A DNA stretch of 64,000 nucleotides from assembly GCF_002211305.1 (NCBI RefSeq), contig NZ_LOKW01000025.1, positions 62,001 to 126,000 on the forward strand, read 5' to 3'. The stretch comes from Rhizobium sp. R634 (lineage in GTDB: Bacteria > Pseudomonadota > Alphaproteobacteria > Rhizobiales > Rhizobiaceae). Below, piece after piece: positions 53,152-62,289 of the stretch; within the stretch, counting starts at the first letter, position 1; each line of letters begins with the position of its first letter. Below the pieces are notes generated by a model that made no database searches, was not told the DNA's origin, and saw only the letters and a program-made list of their open reading frames with translations. A program made the translations under genes and the position numbers.

Positions 53152-54610
53152 AGCGGCACCGATCGTCTGTTCCGGCAAGCTCAACAATGCGATGCGGCTG
53201 ATGGCGCTGGACGAATTGGCCGAGCGGCTGGGGCTGAAGAAGGATCAGGGCGTTGCCGAGGCGCGCGCCATGTATCCGACGCTCGAGGTGGTGGAAGAAG
53301 ATCCGGCCGCCGACCGACGGCTGCTGGAGGCAATTGCCGACTGGTGCGACCGTTATACGCCTTTGGTGGCATTCGACGGCAAGGACGGTCTGTTTCTCGA
53401 CATTACCGGCTGCACGCATCTTTTCGGCGGAGAGAAGGCGCTTCTCAAGGACGTTATGTCGCGGCTCTTTCATATGGGGATCGATGCGCGCGGCGCGATC
53501 TCATCGTCGCCGGGCCTTTCCTGGGCCGTGTCGCGTTTCGGGCAAAGCGGTGTGATCGGGGAGGAGGAGAGGAAGCATGTGCTGATGTCTTTACCGATCG
53601 CAGCCTTGCGGCTGCAAGGGCAAACCGTCGATGGGCTGAAGAAGCTCGGTCTGAAATATATCGGCGACGTCATCAATGCGCCGCGGGCGCCGCTGACCCG
53701 CCGGTTCGGGCCGGAATTGCTTCTGCGTCTCGACCAGGCGCTAGGGCATGAAGAAGAACCGGTTTCGCCCCGTCGCCCCGTCGCCAGTCTTTCGGCAGAA
53801 AGCCGCCTGATCGAGCCCATCGGAACGGAGGAACAGATCCTTGCCGTCACCAGGCAGGTCGCCGTGTCGCTGCAGCCGTCGTTGGAGGCACGAGGCGCCG
53901 GCGGGCGGGTGTTCGAATTGGTTCTATTCCGCGTCGACGGCAGGGTCTTCCGTATTTCCGTCGGCGCTTCGCAACCGCTTCGCGAACCGAAATTTATCGC
54001 CGGGCTTTTTTCCGAACGACTGCAGGCGGTCTATGACGATCTCGATGCCGGCTATGGTTTCGAGATCGTCCGGCTAAATGTGTTGCGGCACGATCCCTTC
54101 AACGAAGCGCAGGCCGATTTCGAGGGCGATCGTCAGGCAGAAATCTCCCTTTCGGCTTTCGTCGACCGTGTCTCCGCCCGGCTGGGTGCGGATTGTCTGC
54201 AAAGCTTCCAACTCCGTGAGAGCCATGTGCCGGAACGCGCCGTCATCGCAGTTCCGACGATGGATAAGCTTTCAAGACGAGGGAAGGCGGAACAGAGCGG
54301 TTCTCTCCCTTTCCGCGAAGAGCGTCCGTTACGGCTTTTTGCAACGCCGGAGCCTGTCGAGACCGTACTCGCCGAAGTGCCGGATGGCCCGCCGCAGATC
54401 TTCCGCTGGCGGCGCATGCAGCACCAAGTGGCAAAAAGCGAAGGTCCGGAGCGGATTGCCATGGAATGGTGGATCGACGGAAGCGACGCGGAGGCGCGCG
54501 ATTATTTCCGTATCGAGGATGAGGCCGGGCACCGCTTCTGGATTTATCGCCGAGGGTTCTATGGCCAGGAGCTCGATCCTCGCTGGTTCATGCATGGGGT
54601 ATTCGCATGA
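52997..54610 (+). CDS. imuB: ImuB, inactive Y-family polymerase-like subunit
   Basis: ImuB bridges the beta clamp, ImuA and DnaE2 in the SOS mutasome. Starting at 52997 it has 537 residues. A start later than about 53055 is excluded because RILALSFPHLATDR is the family start. The Y-family little-finger and palm are recognisable, but the catalytic DE of SIDEAYLD is replaced by D-G in KDGLFLDITG, and the first metal aspartate is absent, so polymerase activity is not expected. The C-terminal part ends in WFMHGVFA. Its stop overlaps dnaE2 by four bases. Confidence 0.92.
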   Translation: MNANFSLSPNQTSFALQANSQRILALSFPHLATDRIARRRWGLSWRSKGRPEAAPIVCSGKLNNAMRLMALDELAERLGLKKDQGVAEARAMYPTLEVVEEDPAADRRLLEAIADWCDRYTPLVAFDGKDGLFLDITGCTHLFGGEKALLKDVMSRLFHMGIDARGAISSSPGLSWAVSRFGQSGVIGEEERKHVLMSLPIAALRLQGQTVDGLKKLGLKYIGDVINAPRAPLTRRFGPELLLRLDQALGHEEEPVSPRRPVASLSAESRLIEPIGTEEQILAVTRQVAVSLQPSLEARGAGGRVFELVLFRVDGRVFRISVGASQPLREPKFIAGLFSERLQAVYDDLDAGYGFEIVRLNVLRHDPFNEAQADFEGDRQAEISLSAFVDRVSARLGADCLQSFQLRESHVPERAVIAVPTMDKLSRRGKAEQSGSLPFREERPLRLFATPEPVETVLAEVPDGPPQIFRWRRMQHQVAKSEGPERIAMEWWIDGSDAEARDYFRIEDEAGHRFWIYRRGFYGQELDPRWFMHGVFA

Positions 54611-57600
54611 AACCCGAGCCTGCATTCTTCGAAATCGGCACCAAAACGAACTTCTCGTTCCTCGAAGGCGCCTCAGGCCCCGAGGGGATGGTCGTACAGG
54701 CCGCCCATCTCAAACTTGGTGGCCTCGGAATTGCGGACCGGAATTCGGTTGCCGGCGTGGTCAGGGCACATGCGCAGGCGTTGCAGCTTGAGGAGAGATA
54801 CAAGAACAGGGATATGATTATGGCCCAAGCGGAGAAGGACGGGAAGAAAGAAGTAATTCTCGATCCTATCCGGGTTCAGCCGGGCGCTCGTCTCGTTTTT
54901 TCCGATCATACGCCTGATATCCTTGCCTACCCACGCAATCGGCGAGGCTGGGCAAATCTCTGTCGTCTCCTGAGCGCCGGCAATCTGAAGGAGGAAGCAG
55001 TCAAGGGAACCTGCATCTTAACGGAAGCGGAATTCATGGAATGGGGCGACGAGATGATGCTTGCACTCGTTCCCGATCGCACTCTTGTCGAGACCCAAGC
55101 CGGCCAGTCGGCGCTGGAGGATTATCTGGAACGGTTTCGCAGACGGTTCCGCAACGCTTTTTATATGTCATTGGCGCCAACCTATGACGGTCGCGACAGG
55201 CAGGTCTTTGCGGCGCTTGCCATGCTTGCCGCCCGAAATCGCGTGCCGTTGATCGCGACCAACCAGCCGCTTTACCACCATCCTGAACGCCGGCCCCTTT
55301 CGGATGTCGTGATCGCGATCCGGGAGCATGTGCAGATATCGCAAGCCGGATTCCTGCTGGCGCCGAATGCCGAGCGCTATCTCAAGGATTCACGTGAAAT
55401 GGTCCGGATCTTCCGAGACTATCCTGGTGCGATCGAAAATACGCAGACCTTTTTCGGGAAGTTGACCTTTTCGCTGAAGGAACTGGAGCATAATTATCCG
55501 CCTGAAAACGATCCTGGCGAAACGCCGCAGGAGACCCTCGAGAGACTGACAAGGGCGGGGGCGGCAAAGCGCTATCCCGAGGGGATTCCGGCCAAAGTTG
55601 CGCCGCAGATCGAGTATGAACTCGATCTCATCGGAAAGAAGAACTATGCCTCCTATTTCCTGACGGTTCACAGGATCATCCAGCACGCCCGTTATAAGCT
55701 CAAGGTCTTGTGCCAGGGACGCGGATCGGCGGCGAATTCGGTCATCTGCTATTGTCTCGAAATAACGGAGGTTAATCCTGAAAAGAGCACGCTGCTCTTC
55801 GACCGCTTCATTTCGATGGACCGGGACGAACCGCCGGATATCGACGTCGACTTCGAGCATGACCGGCGTGAAGAGGTCATCCAGTTCATCTACAAAAACT
55901 ACAAAAGAGAACATGCCGGGCTGACCGCAGGGGTTACCACCTACCGCACCCGTTCGGCCGGCCGCGAGGTCGCCAAGGCCTTCGGCCTGTCGGAGGATGT
56001 TCAGTCGGCGATCAGCAGTCTCGTCTGGGGCTGGTCGGAGGACAATCTCTCCGATCGGGATGCGAAGGCGGCCGGTCTCGACGTCAAGGATCCGGTGACC
56101 CAGAACGTGCTGAAATATGCCTCCGAGCTTCTCGGCTTTCCGCGCCACCTCACCCAGCATGTCGGCGGCTTCGTCATCACGCGGGACAGGCTCGACGAGG
56201 TCGTGCCGATCATGAAGACGGCGATGCCGGATCGATACATGATCGAATGGGACAAGGACGACCTCGACAACGTCAAGATCCTCAAGGTGGATGTATTGGC
56301 GCTCGGGATGCTGACCTGTCTGCGCAAGGCCTTTTCGCTGCTTGAACTGCATTATGATGTCAAGAAGACGCTGGCAGATCTCGGCAATAAGGAACATGGG
56401 GAAGAGGGCAGGCCGGTCTATGAGATGATGGGCCGGGCCGACACGCTTGGGGTCTTCCAGATCGAGAGCCGGGCACAGATGAGCATGCTGCCGCGTCTGA
56501 AGCCGAAGGAATTCTACGACCTTGTTATCGAGGTGGCGATCGTCCGGCCGGGACCGATCCAGGGCGATATGGTCCATCCCTATCTGAAACGCCGGGAGCA
56601 GCGCGCCAGGAACATCCCGATCGAATATCCGAGCAAGGAGCTGGAAGCGGTCCTCGAAAGAACCCTCGGCGTGCCCCTGTTTCAGGAGCAGGCGATGCAG
56701 ATCGCCATCACCGCTGCAGGCTTCAAACCAGCAGAGGCCGACAAGCTTCGTAGGGCGATGGCGACATTCAAGCGAACCGGAACGATTGGCGATTTCGAAA
56801 AGCGGTTCATCGAGGGAATGGTTTCAAAGAATTATGATCCAGAATTCGCCAAGCAATGCTTCAATCAGATCAAGGGATTCGGTGAGTATGGCTTTCCGGA
56901 AAGCCACGCCGCTTCCTTCGCGCTGCTCGTATATGCCTCGTCCTGGGTCAAGGCCTATTATCCCGATGTCTTCTGTGCGGCGATGCTGAACTCTCAGCCG
57001 ATGGGGTTTTATGCTCCGGCCCAGTTGGTGCGAGATGCGCGCGAACATGGGGTAAAGATCTTGCCGGTCGACATCAATGAATCGGACTGGGACTGTACTT
57101 TGGAAGAGGCTGCCTTCGACCGGAAAGCAGTCGATTTCCGGCACGACAAGATGCGCGAGGTCATCAAGAGCCGGCATGCGGTGCGGCTGGGCTTCCGGCA
57201 GATCAAGGGTCTCTCATTGGACGAGATGGAACGGCTTGTCGCTAATCGAGGTCAGAAATATGCGTCAGTTCGCGATCTCTGGCTGCGGTCCGGTCTGCAA
57301 AAATCCGTCATCGAGCGACTGGCGGATGCGGACGCATTCCGCTCCATCAATCTGTCACGCCGCGAAGCGCTTTGGGCTGTAAGGGCATTGGATGTGAAGA
57401 GCGCGGCCGAAGAACTACCCCTTTTTGAACAAGTCCGTCATGTCGATCTCCAGCCTGAACCCAAGGCCCACCTCCCGGACATGCAGCCGGGCGAGCAGGT
57501 GATCGAGGATTATCGTTATCTCTCACTGTCGCTGAAGGCGCATCCGGTTTCCTTCCTGCGCGAGGAGTTTCAGAAGATCGGCATCACGCGCAATGTCGAT

Positions 57601-58065
57601 CTTCTGAGGGTGCCGAACGGAAAGAGGGTGACGATCGCCGGCCTCGTGCTGGTGCGTCAGCGGCCGGGTTCGGCCAAGGGCGTGATCTTCATGACGCTGG
57701 AGGATGAGACCGGGGTCGCCAATGCGATCGTCTGGAATACGATATTCGACAAATATCGGGCGGTGATCATGGGCGCCCGGCTCGTGAAGATCCGTGGCAG
57801 GCTGCAAAGCCATAGCGGCGTGATCCATACCGTCGTCGAGCATATCGAGGACATGACGCCGGCGCTCGGCATCCTGCAGCGCGAGGCCCGGCGTTTCGGC
57901 GCCTGCGAACGTTCGGACGAGGTGCTGAGGCCGGGAATCGACCAGCGCCAGGCCGCGGATGCGCGCAAGAGGCCGGGTCAGGAAAGAGGGACGGCTGCCG
58001 CAAGCCGCCATGCAGGCGTGGCGGAAACCGCCGAAGTCATGCCGCGCGGGCGGAACTTCCATTGA
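54607..58065 (+). CDS. dnaE2: Error-prone DNA polymerase DnaE2 (ImuC)
   Basis: DnaE2 is a C-family translesion polymerase. The 1152-residue protein has an N-terminal PHP domain (NFSFLEGASGPEGMV, then GIADRNSVAGVVRAHA). The palm has PPDIDVDFEHDRREEV near residue 410 with catalytic aspartates, and the fingers have FPESHAASFALLVYASSW. An OB-fold region lies near the C terminus (KRVTIAGLVLVRQRPGSAKG). The final 40 residues are variable and basic, and the catalytic motifs are complete. It overlaps imuB by four bases (ATGA), giving a LexA-controlled imuA-imuB-dnaE2 operon. Confidence 0.96.
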   Translation: MKPEPAFFEIGTKTNFSFLEGASGPEGMVVQAAHLKLGGLGIADRNSVAGVVRAHAQALQLEERYKNRDMIMAQAEKDGKKEVILDPIRVQPGARLVFSDHTPDILAYPRNRRGWANLCRLLSAGNLKEEAVKGTCILTEAEFMEWGDEMMLALVPDRTLVETQAGQSALEDYLERFRRRFRNAFYMSLAPTYDGRDRQVFAALAMLAARNRVPLIATNQPLYHHPERRPLSDVVIAIREHVQISQAGFLLAPNAERYLKDSREMVRIFRDYPGAIENTQTFFGKLTFSLKELEHNYPPENDPGETPQETLERLTRAGAAKRYPEGIPAKVAPQIEYELDLIGKKNYASYFLTVHRIIQHARYKLKVLCQGRGSAANSVICYCLEITEVNPEKSTLLFDRFISMDRDEPPDIDVDFEHDRREEVIQFIYKNYKREHAGLTAGVTTYRTRSAGREVAKAFGLSEDVQSAISSLVWGWSEDNLSDRDAKAAGLDVKDPVTQNVLKYASELLGFPRHLTQHVGGFVITRDRLDEVVPIMKTAMPDRYMIEWDKDDLDNVKILKVDVLALGMLTCLRKAFSLLELHYDVKKTLADLGNKEHGEEGRPVYEMMGRADTLGVFQIESRAQMSMLPRLKPKEFYDLVIEVAIVRPGPIQGDMVHPYLKRREQRARNIPIEYPSKELEAVLERTLGVPLFQEQAMQIAITAAGFKPAEADKLRRAMATFKRTGTIGDFEKRFIEGMVSKNYDPEFAKQCFNQIKGFGEYGFPESHAASFALLVYASSWVKAYYPDVFCAAMLNSQPMGFYAPAQLVRDAREHGVKILPVDINESDWDCTLEEAAFDRKAVDFRHDKMREVIKSRHAVRLGFRQIKGLSLDEMERLVANRGQKYASVRDLWLRSGLQKSVIERLADADAFRSINLSRREALWAVRALDVKSAAEELPLFEQVRHVDLQPEPKAHLPDMQPGEQVIEDYRYLSLSLKAHPVSFLREEFQKIGITRNVDLLRVPNGKRVTIAGLVLVRQRPGSAKGVIFMTLEDETGVANAIVWNTIFDKYRAVIMGARLVKIRGRLQSHSGVIHTVVEHIEDMTPALGILQREARRFGACERSDEVLRPGIDQRQAADARKRPGQERGTAAASRHAGVAETAEVMPRGRNFH

Positions 58066-58251
58066 AGCGCGCCGCCTCGGCCGGGATCATGCGGCGGGCT
58101 TTTGCGGGTTGAATTCATCGTCGCGGACGTGCGGCATCATATTAGACAATCTGCAACAGTCCCCGCCTGACGTTGCTCCCCAAGCGATCGGATTCGAATT
58201 TTTTCTTGACAGCCACCATCTTCTTTAGCAGAAAACACGATAGTCAGTGTC

Positions 58252-58581
58252 ATGTTTGGAAATGAAGACGTGCTTGTCTGCAGCTGCAATTACATAACCG
58301 ACAAGGAAATCCGAGAGGTTATCACCAACCTTCTCGACGAAGACTGTTGGCAGCTTATCGTGCCGGCGAAGGTCTATCACGCCATGGAAAAACGCGGCCG
58401 CTGCTGCGGCTGTTTCCCCAACGTGGTCGACATCATTATCCAGACGACCGAGGAATATCACGCCCGTCGCCACTCGACGGAAGCCGAAATATTTGATTTC
58501 ATGTCGCGCTTGAAGCAATTCCATGAGGAAAACAGGAGAGCGGACATTGAAAGGCGACAAAAAGGTCATCGAGCGGCTTAA
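58252..58581 (+). CDS. bfd: Bacterioferritin-associated ferredoxin
   Basis: Bfd binds a [2Fe-2S] cluster and reduces bacterioferritin to release stored iron. The 109-residue protein carries cysteines C10 and C12 (CSC) and C51 and C54 (CCGC), the Bfd arrangement, with one extra cysteine at 52. The tail after residue 70 is longer than in Escherichia coli Bfd (64 residues) and overlaps the start of bfr. The pair with bfr supports the role. An iron-responsive operator was looked for upstream but not found with confidence. Confidence 0.88.
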   Translation: MFGNEDVLVCSCNYITDKEIREVITNLLDEDCWQLIVPAKVYHAMEKRGRCCGCFPNVVDIIIQTTEEYHARRHSTEAEIFDFMSRLKQFHEENRRADIERRQKGHRAA

Positions 58582-59032
58582 CGAGGCATTGTTCCTCGAA
58601 CTCGGTGCGGTCAACCAATATTGGGTTCACTATCGTCTTCTTGAAGATTGGGGCTACACCAAGCTCGCCAAGAAGGAGCGCGCCGAATCCATCGAAGAGA
58701 TGCACCATGCCGACCGGCTCGTTGCACGCATCATCTTCCTCGAAGGTCATCCCAATCTGCAGACCCTCGCGCCTCTGCGAATCGGCCAGAACGTCAAGGA
58801 AGTCCTGGAAGCCGATCTTGCCGGCGAATACGACGCCCGCACGGCCTACAAGAAGTCGCGCGATATCTGTCACGAGGCCGGCGACTACGTTTCGATGAAG
58901 CTCTTCGAAGAGCTGCTGATGGATGAGGAAGGCCATATCGACTTCCTCGAAACCCAGCTCGATCTGCTCGAGAAAATCGGCGAAAGCAAATACGGCCAGC
59001 TCAACGCCGATTCCGCCAACGAAGCCGAATAA
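58547..59032 (+). CDS. bfr: Bacterioferritin
   Basis: Bfr forms a 24-subunit heme-containing shell that stores iron. The TTG start at 58547, preceded by AGGAG, gives 161 residues starting MKGDKKVIERLNEALF, the canonical start and length; an ATG at 58523 would add eight residues with no family support. The heme ligand is M52 in EEMHHAD, and ferroxidase ligands E18, E51 and H54 are in place, with the second set near LLMDEEGHIDFLE. It overlaps bfd by 35 bases, so the two are coupled. Confidence 0.94.
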   Translation: MKGDKKVIERLNEALFLELGAVNQYWVHYRLLEDWGYTKLAKKERAESIEEMHHADRLVARIIFLEGHPNLQTLAPLRIGQNVKEVLEADLAGEYDARTAYKKSRDICHEAGDYVSMKLFEELLMDEEGHIDFLETQLDLLEKIGESKYGQLNADSANEAE

Positions 59033-59148
59033 TTACGAGCGATATCGGCCGTCCCCGACGGCCGGTATTCCGATTCGGCATTCGCCGAATGCATAGGCCG
59101 CCCTTCTACCGCTTTCCGAATGCGAAGGAGCAGGCCGGTCCGCCCTTA

Positions 59149-59682
59149 TCAATCTTCGGATTGAAGCGTTGCCAGGTGCTGGAATTCGGCGACTACCTGG
59201 TCATAGACGGCGCGCTTGAAGGGGACGATCAGGCCCGGCAATTCCTGCATCGGCCTCCACTCCCAGGCATCGAATTCCGGCTCGTGGCCGCCGGGCGGCG
59301 GGTTGATGGCGATCTCGCTTTCGTCACCGTCGAAGCGGAAGGCGAACCAGCGCTGCGTCTGGCCGCGGAACTTCCCCTTCAGTCCGATGCCGATCAGCTG
59401 CGGCGGCAGATCGTAATTGATCCAATTCCGTGCCTCGGCAAGCAGCGTCACGGTCCGGATGCCGGTTTCCTCGTAAAGCTCGCGGTAAGCGGCATCCAAA
59501 GGGTCCTCGCCCTTGTCGATGCCGCCCTGGGGCATCTGCCAGACCTGCGGCGAGCCGTCGAATTCGGAATTTCCGTCAGCGATCCGCCGCCCGGCCCAGA
59601 CCAGGCCGTCGCGATTGAGGATCATCACGCCTACGCAGGGGCGGTAAGGCAGATCCTCTGCTTTCACAGTCGCCTGGCTCAT
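59149..59682 (-). CDS. rppH: RNA pyrophosphohydrolase RppH
   Basis: RppH removes pyrophosphate from the 5' end of triphosphorylated RNA and starts its decay. The 177-residue protein has the complete Nudix box at residues 53-75 (pattern GX5EX7REUXEEXGU), with the glutamates of REL and EET. The N-terminal YRPCVGVMILN is the family start. The C-terminal EWRPMQELPGLIVPFKRAVY is the rhizobial/RppH form. The next gene on this strand (59695) is the divergent polysaccharide deacetylase-like gene with a 12-base gap, so both are probably cotranscribed. Confidence 0.93.
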   Translation of the reverse strand: MSQATVKAEDLPYRPCVGVMILNRDGLVWAGRRIADGNSEFDGSPQVWQMPQGGIDKGEDPLDAAYRELYEETGIRTVTLLAEARNWINYDLPPQLIGIGLKGKFRGQTQRWFAFRFDGDESEIAINPPPGGHEPEFDAWEWRPMQELPGLIVPFKRAVYDQVVAEFQHLATLQSED

Positions 59683-59694
59683 TTTCTTCTCCGT

Positions 59695-60888
59695 TCACGG
59701 ATTCCTGGGATCATTGGCGAGGGTGGCGATGCCGACGATTTCGATGCCGCGCATCGCCGCCTCCTGGCTCCATTTGGCAATGGCGTCGACGCTTTCATCG
59801 AAAGCCGAGGCGACGCCGATGGCCTGGCCGTTCTTGCGGGCGATGCGCTCGAGTTCGTCGAGCTTCTGCAGGATGGCGTTGATATCGAGTTGGCCGTCGA
59901 GCTGGAGATCGGCGAAGGCATAGGGCAGCTCCGTTCCCTTGGCGACGGTCGCCGTCTTCGACTGCGCGGAGCTGCCATCGTCAAGGAACAGCAGGCCGCG
60001 TTTGCCGATATCGCGCATGACAGGTTCCATTGCGGTGGGATCGGACAGGAAACGGCCGCCGAGATAGTTCATGACACCGGTATAGTTGGTGATCTCGCCC
60101 ATCGCCTTGTGCAGGTTTTCGATGTTGCGGGCCACCGGCTTCGACGTCAGCAGCGTTTCCGGACCGGGATCATTGGCCGGATAATCAAAGGGTTCAAGCG
60201 GCACCTGCAGAAGAATTTCGTGGCCGCCGCGGCGCGCCTCCTGCATCCAGCGCTGCAGGCTGTTGCCGCTCGTTGCGAAGGCAAGCGTGATTTCCTCGGG
60301 CAGTTCGGCGATGGCGCGCTGCGTTCCCGTCTGGCTCAGCCCGAGGCCACTGACGACGATGGCGACCCGGACGCCGCGCCCGCCGGACGAGGGCCGCGCA
60401 TATTGATCCATCGGCCGCCGGCCATCGGGGCCGACGATCGGCAACCTGCCATAGGGAGATTCTTCCAGCAGCGTTTCGTTGGGTTGGGCCGCCATGCGCG
60501 GATCCTGGCCGATCTGCATCGCATCTACCAGGACAGGCCCGCTGCCGTCGCGGGGGCGGGGGCTGTATTTGGTGACGACGGAGCCATCGCCGGTGACCAT
60601 CTGCTCGACATTGGCGCCCGAACGGGGCTCGGCGCGGGGCATGCCGTTCGCCGGCTGGCCAGCCTGCGTCGGCACCTGTTGAGATGCGCCGGAGGGTGCG
60701 GTCGCCTGCTCGGTCGAGACGGTTTTTTTGCGTTCGAGCCCATCGCCGCGAAACGCCGTATAGAGGGAGAAGCCGCCTATGGCGAAAAGGCAAAGGCTGG
60801 CGACGATGCGGCCGAGGCGCAGGACGCCCGGGCGCCGGCTGCCGGCTTTGCGATTGCGGCCTAAAGGCGCATGCAGATCCGTTCCCAA
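59695..60888 (-). CDS. Divergent polysaccharide deacetylase family protein (YibQ-like)
   Basis: The protein starts in the cytoplasm with a basic segment, has one membrane anchor (IVASLCLFAIGGFSLYTAF) and a low-complexity linker (about residues 45-160). The C-terminal domain is of the DUF610/YibQ divergent polysaccharide deacetylase type with IVVSGLGLSQTGTQRAI, LEPFDYPANDPG and NYLGGRFLSDPTAM. The start is a TTG: the position given (60888, GTDLHAPLG) has GGAG twelve bases upstream; TTG 60906 is also possible. Such proteins are envelope proteins with unproven activity. It ends 12 bases before rppH. Confidence 0.82.
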   Translation of the reverse strand: MGTDLHAPLGRNRKAGSRRPGVLRLGRIVASLCLFAIGGFSLYTAFRGDGLERKKTVSTEQATAPSGASQQVPTQAGQPANGMPRAEPRSGANVEQMVTGDGSVVTKYSPRPRDGSGPVLVDAMQIGQDPRMAAQPNETLLEESPYGRLPIVGPDGRRPMDQYARPSSGGRGVRVAIVVSGLGLSQTGTQRAIAELPEEITLAFATSGNSLQRWMQEARRGGHEILLQVPLEPFDYPANDPGPETLLTSKPVARNIENLHKAMGEITNYTGVMNYLGGRFLSDPTAMEPVMRDIGKRGLLFLDDGSSAQSKTATVAKGTELPYAFADLQLDGQLDINAILQKLDELERIARKNGQAIGVASAFDESVDAIAKWSQEAAMRGIEIVGIATLANDPRNP

Positions 60889-60966
60889 TTTTCTCGCCCG
60901 CTCCAAAACCGGGAAACAGCAGAAAGGCTCAAGGCCGGGCGAGGTGCCCGGCCTTGAGATGATCGA

Positions 60967-62289
60967 TTACTTGGCGACGACGGCCTTGTCGGGGTTCGGC
61001 GGGAAGGCCGGATCGGTCTTCTTGCCGCGCAGGAGATCGAGCGCGTAGTTCAGCTGAACGTCATCCTTCGGATCCGGCGGCACATAAGCTACGGAGCCCG
61101 AACCTTCGTCGGTCTCGCTCTGGCCCTTGATGTGGCCGCGCAGGCTGGATTCGCCTTCGGTCACCATCTTGCCCTGTAGTTCTTCCGGCAGCGGCTCTTC
61201 GACCTTGATGTCGGGCGTGATGCCGGTGCCCTGGATCGAACGGCCCGATGGCGTGTAATAGAGCGCCGTGGTCAGGCGCAGCGCGCCGTTTTCGCCGAGC
61301 GGGATAATCGTCTGAACGGAACCCTTGCCGAAGGAACGGGTGCCGAGAACGGTGGCGCGGCGCAGATCCTGAAGCGCGCCGGCGACAATTTCCGATGCGG
61401 AAGCCGAACCGCCGTTGATCAACACGATGACCGGCTTGCCATCCGTGAGGTCGCCCGGGCCGGCGTTGAAGCGGCGGGTTTCGTCGGGATTGCGGCCGCG
61501 GGTCGAAACGACCTCGCCGCGCTGCAACAGGGCATCGGAGACGTTGATCGCCTGGTCGAGCAGACCGCCCGGATTGAGGCGCAAGTCGAGGACGTACCCC
61601 TTCAGCTTATCGGCTGGAACGGTGTCCTTGATCTTCTTGATCGCCTTTTCCATGTCGGGATAGGTCTTCTCGGTGAAGGAGATGATACGGAGGTAACCGA
61701 CATCGTCCTCGACGCGTGATTTGACCGCCTGGACGGCGACGACGTCACGGACGATCGTCAGCTCGATCGGCTTGTCGGCGCCCTTGCGGATCAGCGTCAG
61801 CTTGATCGGCGTGTTGACGGCGCCGCGCATCTTCTCGACGGCGTCTTCCAGCTTCAGGCCGCGCACGGACTGGCCGTCGATCTCGGAGATGTAATCGCCG
61901 GCGAGAACACCGGCCTTGGCGGCGGGCGTGTCATCGATCGGGGTGATGACCTTGACGAGTTCGTCTTCCATCGTGACTTCGATGCCGAGGCCGCCGAACT
62001 CACCCTTGGTCTGGGTGCGCATGTCCTCGGCGTCCTTCGCATTCATATAGCTCGAATGCGGGTCGAGCGAGGAGAGCATGCCGTTGATGGCGTTCTCGAT
62101 CAGCTTGTCCTCGGCCGGCGGCGTCACGTATTGGGCACGCACACGCTCGAAGACGTCGCCGAAAATCGAGAGTTCCTTGTAGGTGGAGGATCCGGCCGCT
62201 TCTGCCGGCACACCCGCCGAGTAAATGACGCTCATTGCGGTCGCACCCATCAATGCGCCGACCAGAACAAGAGAAGCCCTACGAATCAT
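60967..62289 (-). CDS. ctpA: C-terminal processing protease CtpA (S41)
   Basis: CtpA is an exported serine protease that trims envelope proteins at their C termini. The start at 62289 follows GGAAAGG and gives 440 residues with a signal peptide or anchor (RRASLVLVGALMGATAMSVIYSAG). A PDZ domain is at about residues 95-180 (GGLGIEVTMEDELVKV, LAGDYISEIDGQSV). The protease core has GYVLDLRLNPGGLLDQA, the catalytic serine in GGSASASE near 294-300, and the lysine in GTRSFGKGSVQT. Its first 11 bases overlap the stop of the EnvC-like gene; that pair is a common linkage. Confidence 0.93.
   Translation of the reverse strand: MIRRASLVLVGALMGATAMSVIYSAGVPAEAAGSSTYKELSIFGDVFERVRAQYVTPPAEDKLIENAINGMLSSLDPHSSYMNAKDAEDMRTQTKGEFGGLGIEVTMEDELVKVITPIDDTPAAKAGVLAGDYISEIDGQSVRGLKLEDAVEKMRGAVNTPIKLTLIRKGADKPIELTIVRDVVAVQAVKSRVEDDVGYLRIISFTEKTYPDMEKAIKKIKDTVPADKLKGYVLDLRLNPGGLLDQAINVSDALLQRGEVVSTRGRNPDETRRFNAGPGDLTDGKPVIVLINGGSASASEIVAGALQDLRRATVLGTRSFGKGSVQTIIPLGENGALRLTTALYYTPSGRSIQGTGITPDIKVEEPLPEELQGKMVTEGESSLRGHIKGQSETDEGSGSVAYVPPDPKDDVQLNYALDLLRGKKTDPAFPPNPDKAVVAK

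Noticed and set aside
55386..55401. A further parS-like sequence inside dnaE2
   Set aside because: Only 12 of 16 bases match the consensus, which is expected by chance around a CACGTG core.
58066..58251. An Irr or RirA iron operator before bfd
   Set aside because: TTGACA and a TTTAGCAGAA segment are visible, but no palindromic ICE or IRO element could be matched.
59046..59090. Two hairpins after bfr as a terminator
   Set aside because: Perfect stems (CGGCCGTC/GACGGCCG, then ATTCGGC/GCCGAAT) exist but no T tract follows, so termination is not supported.
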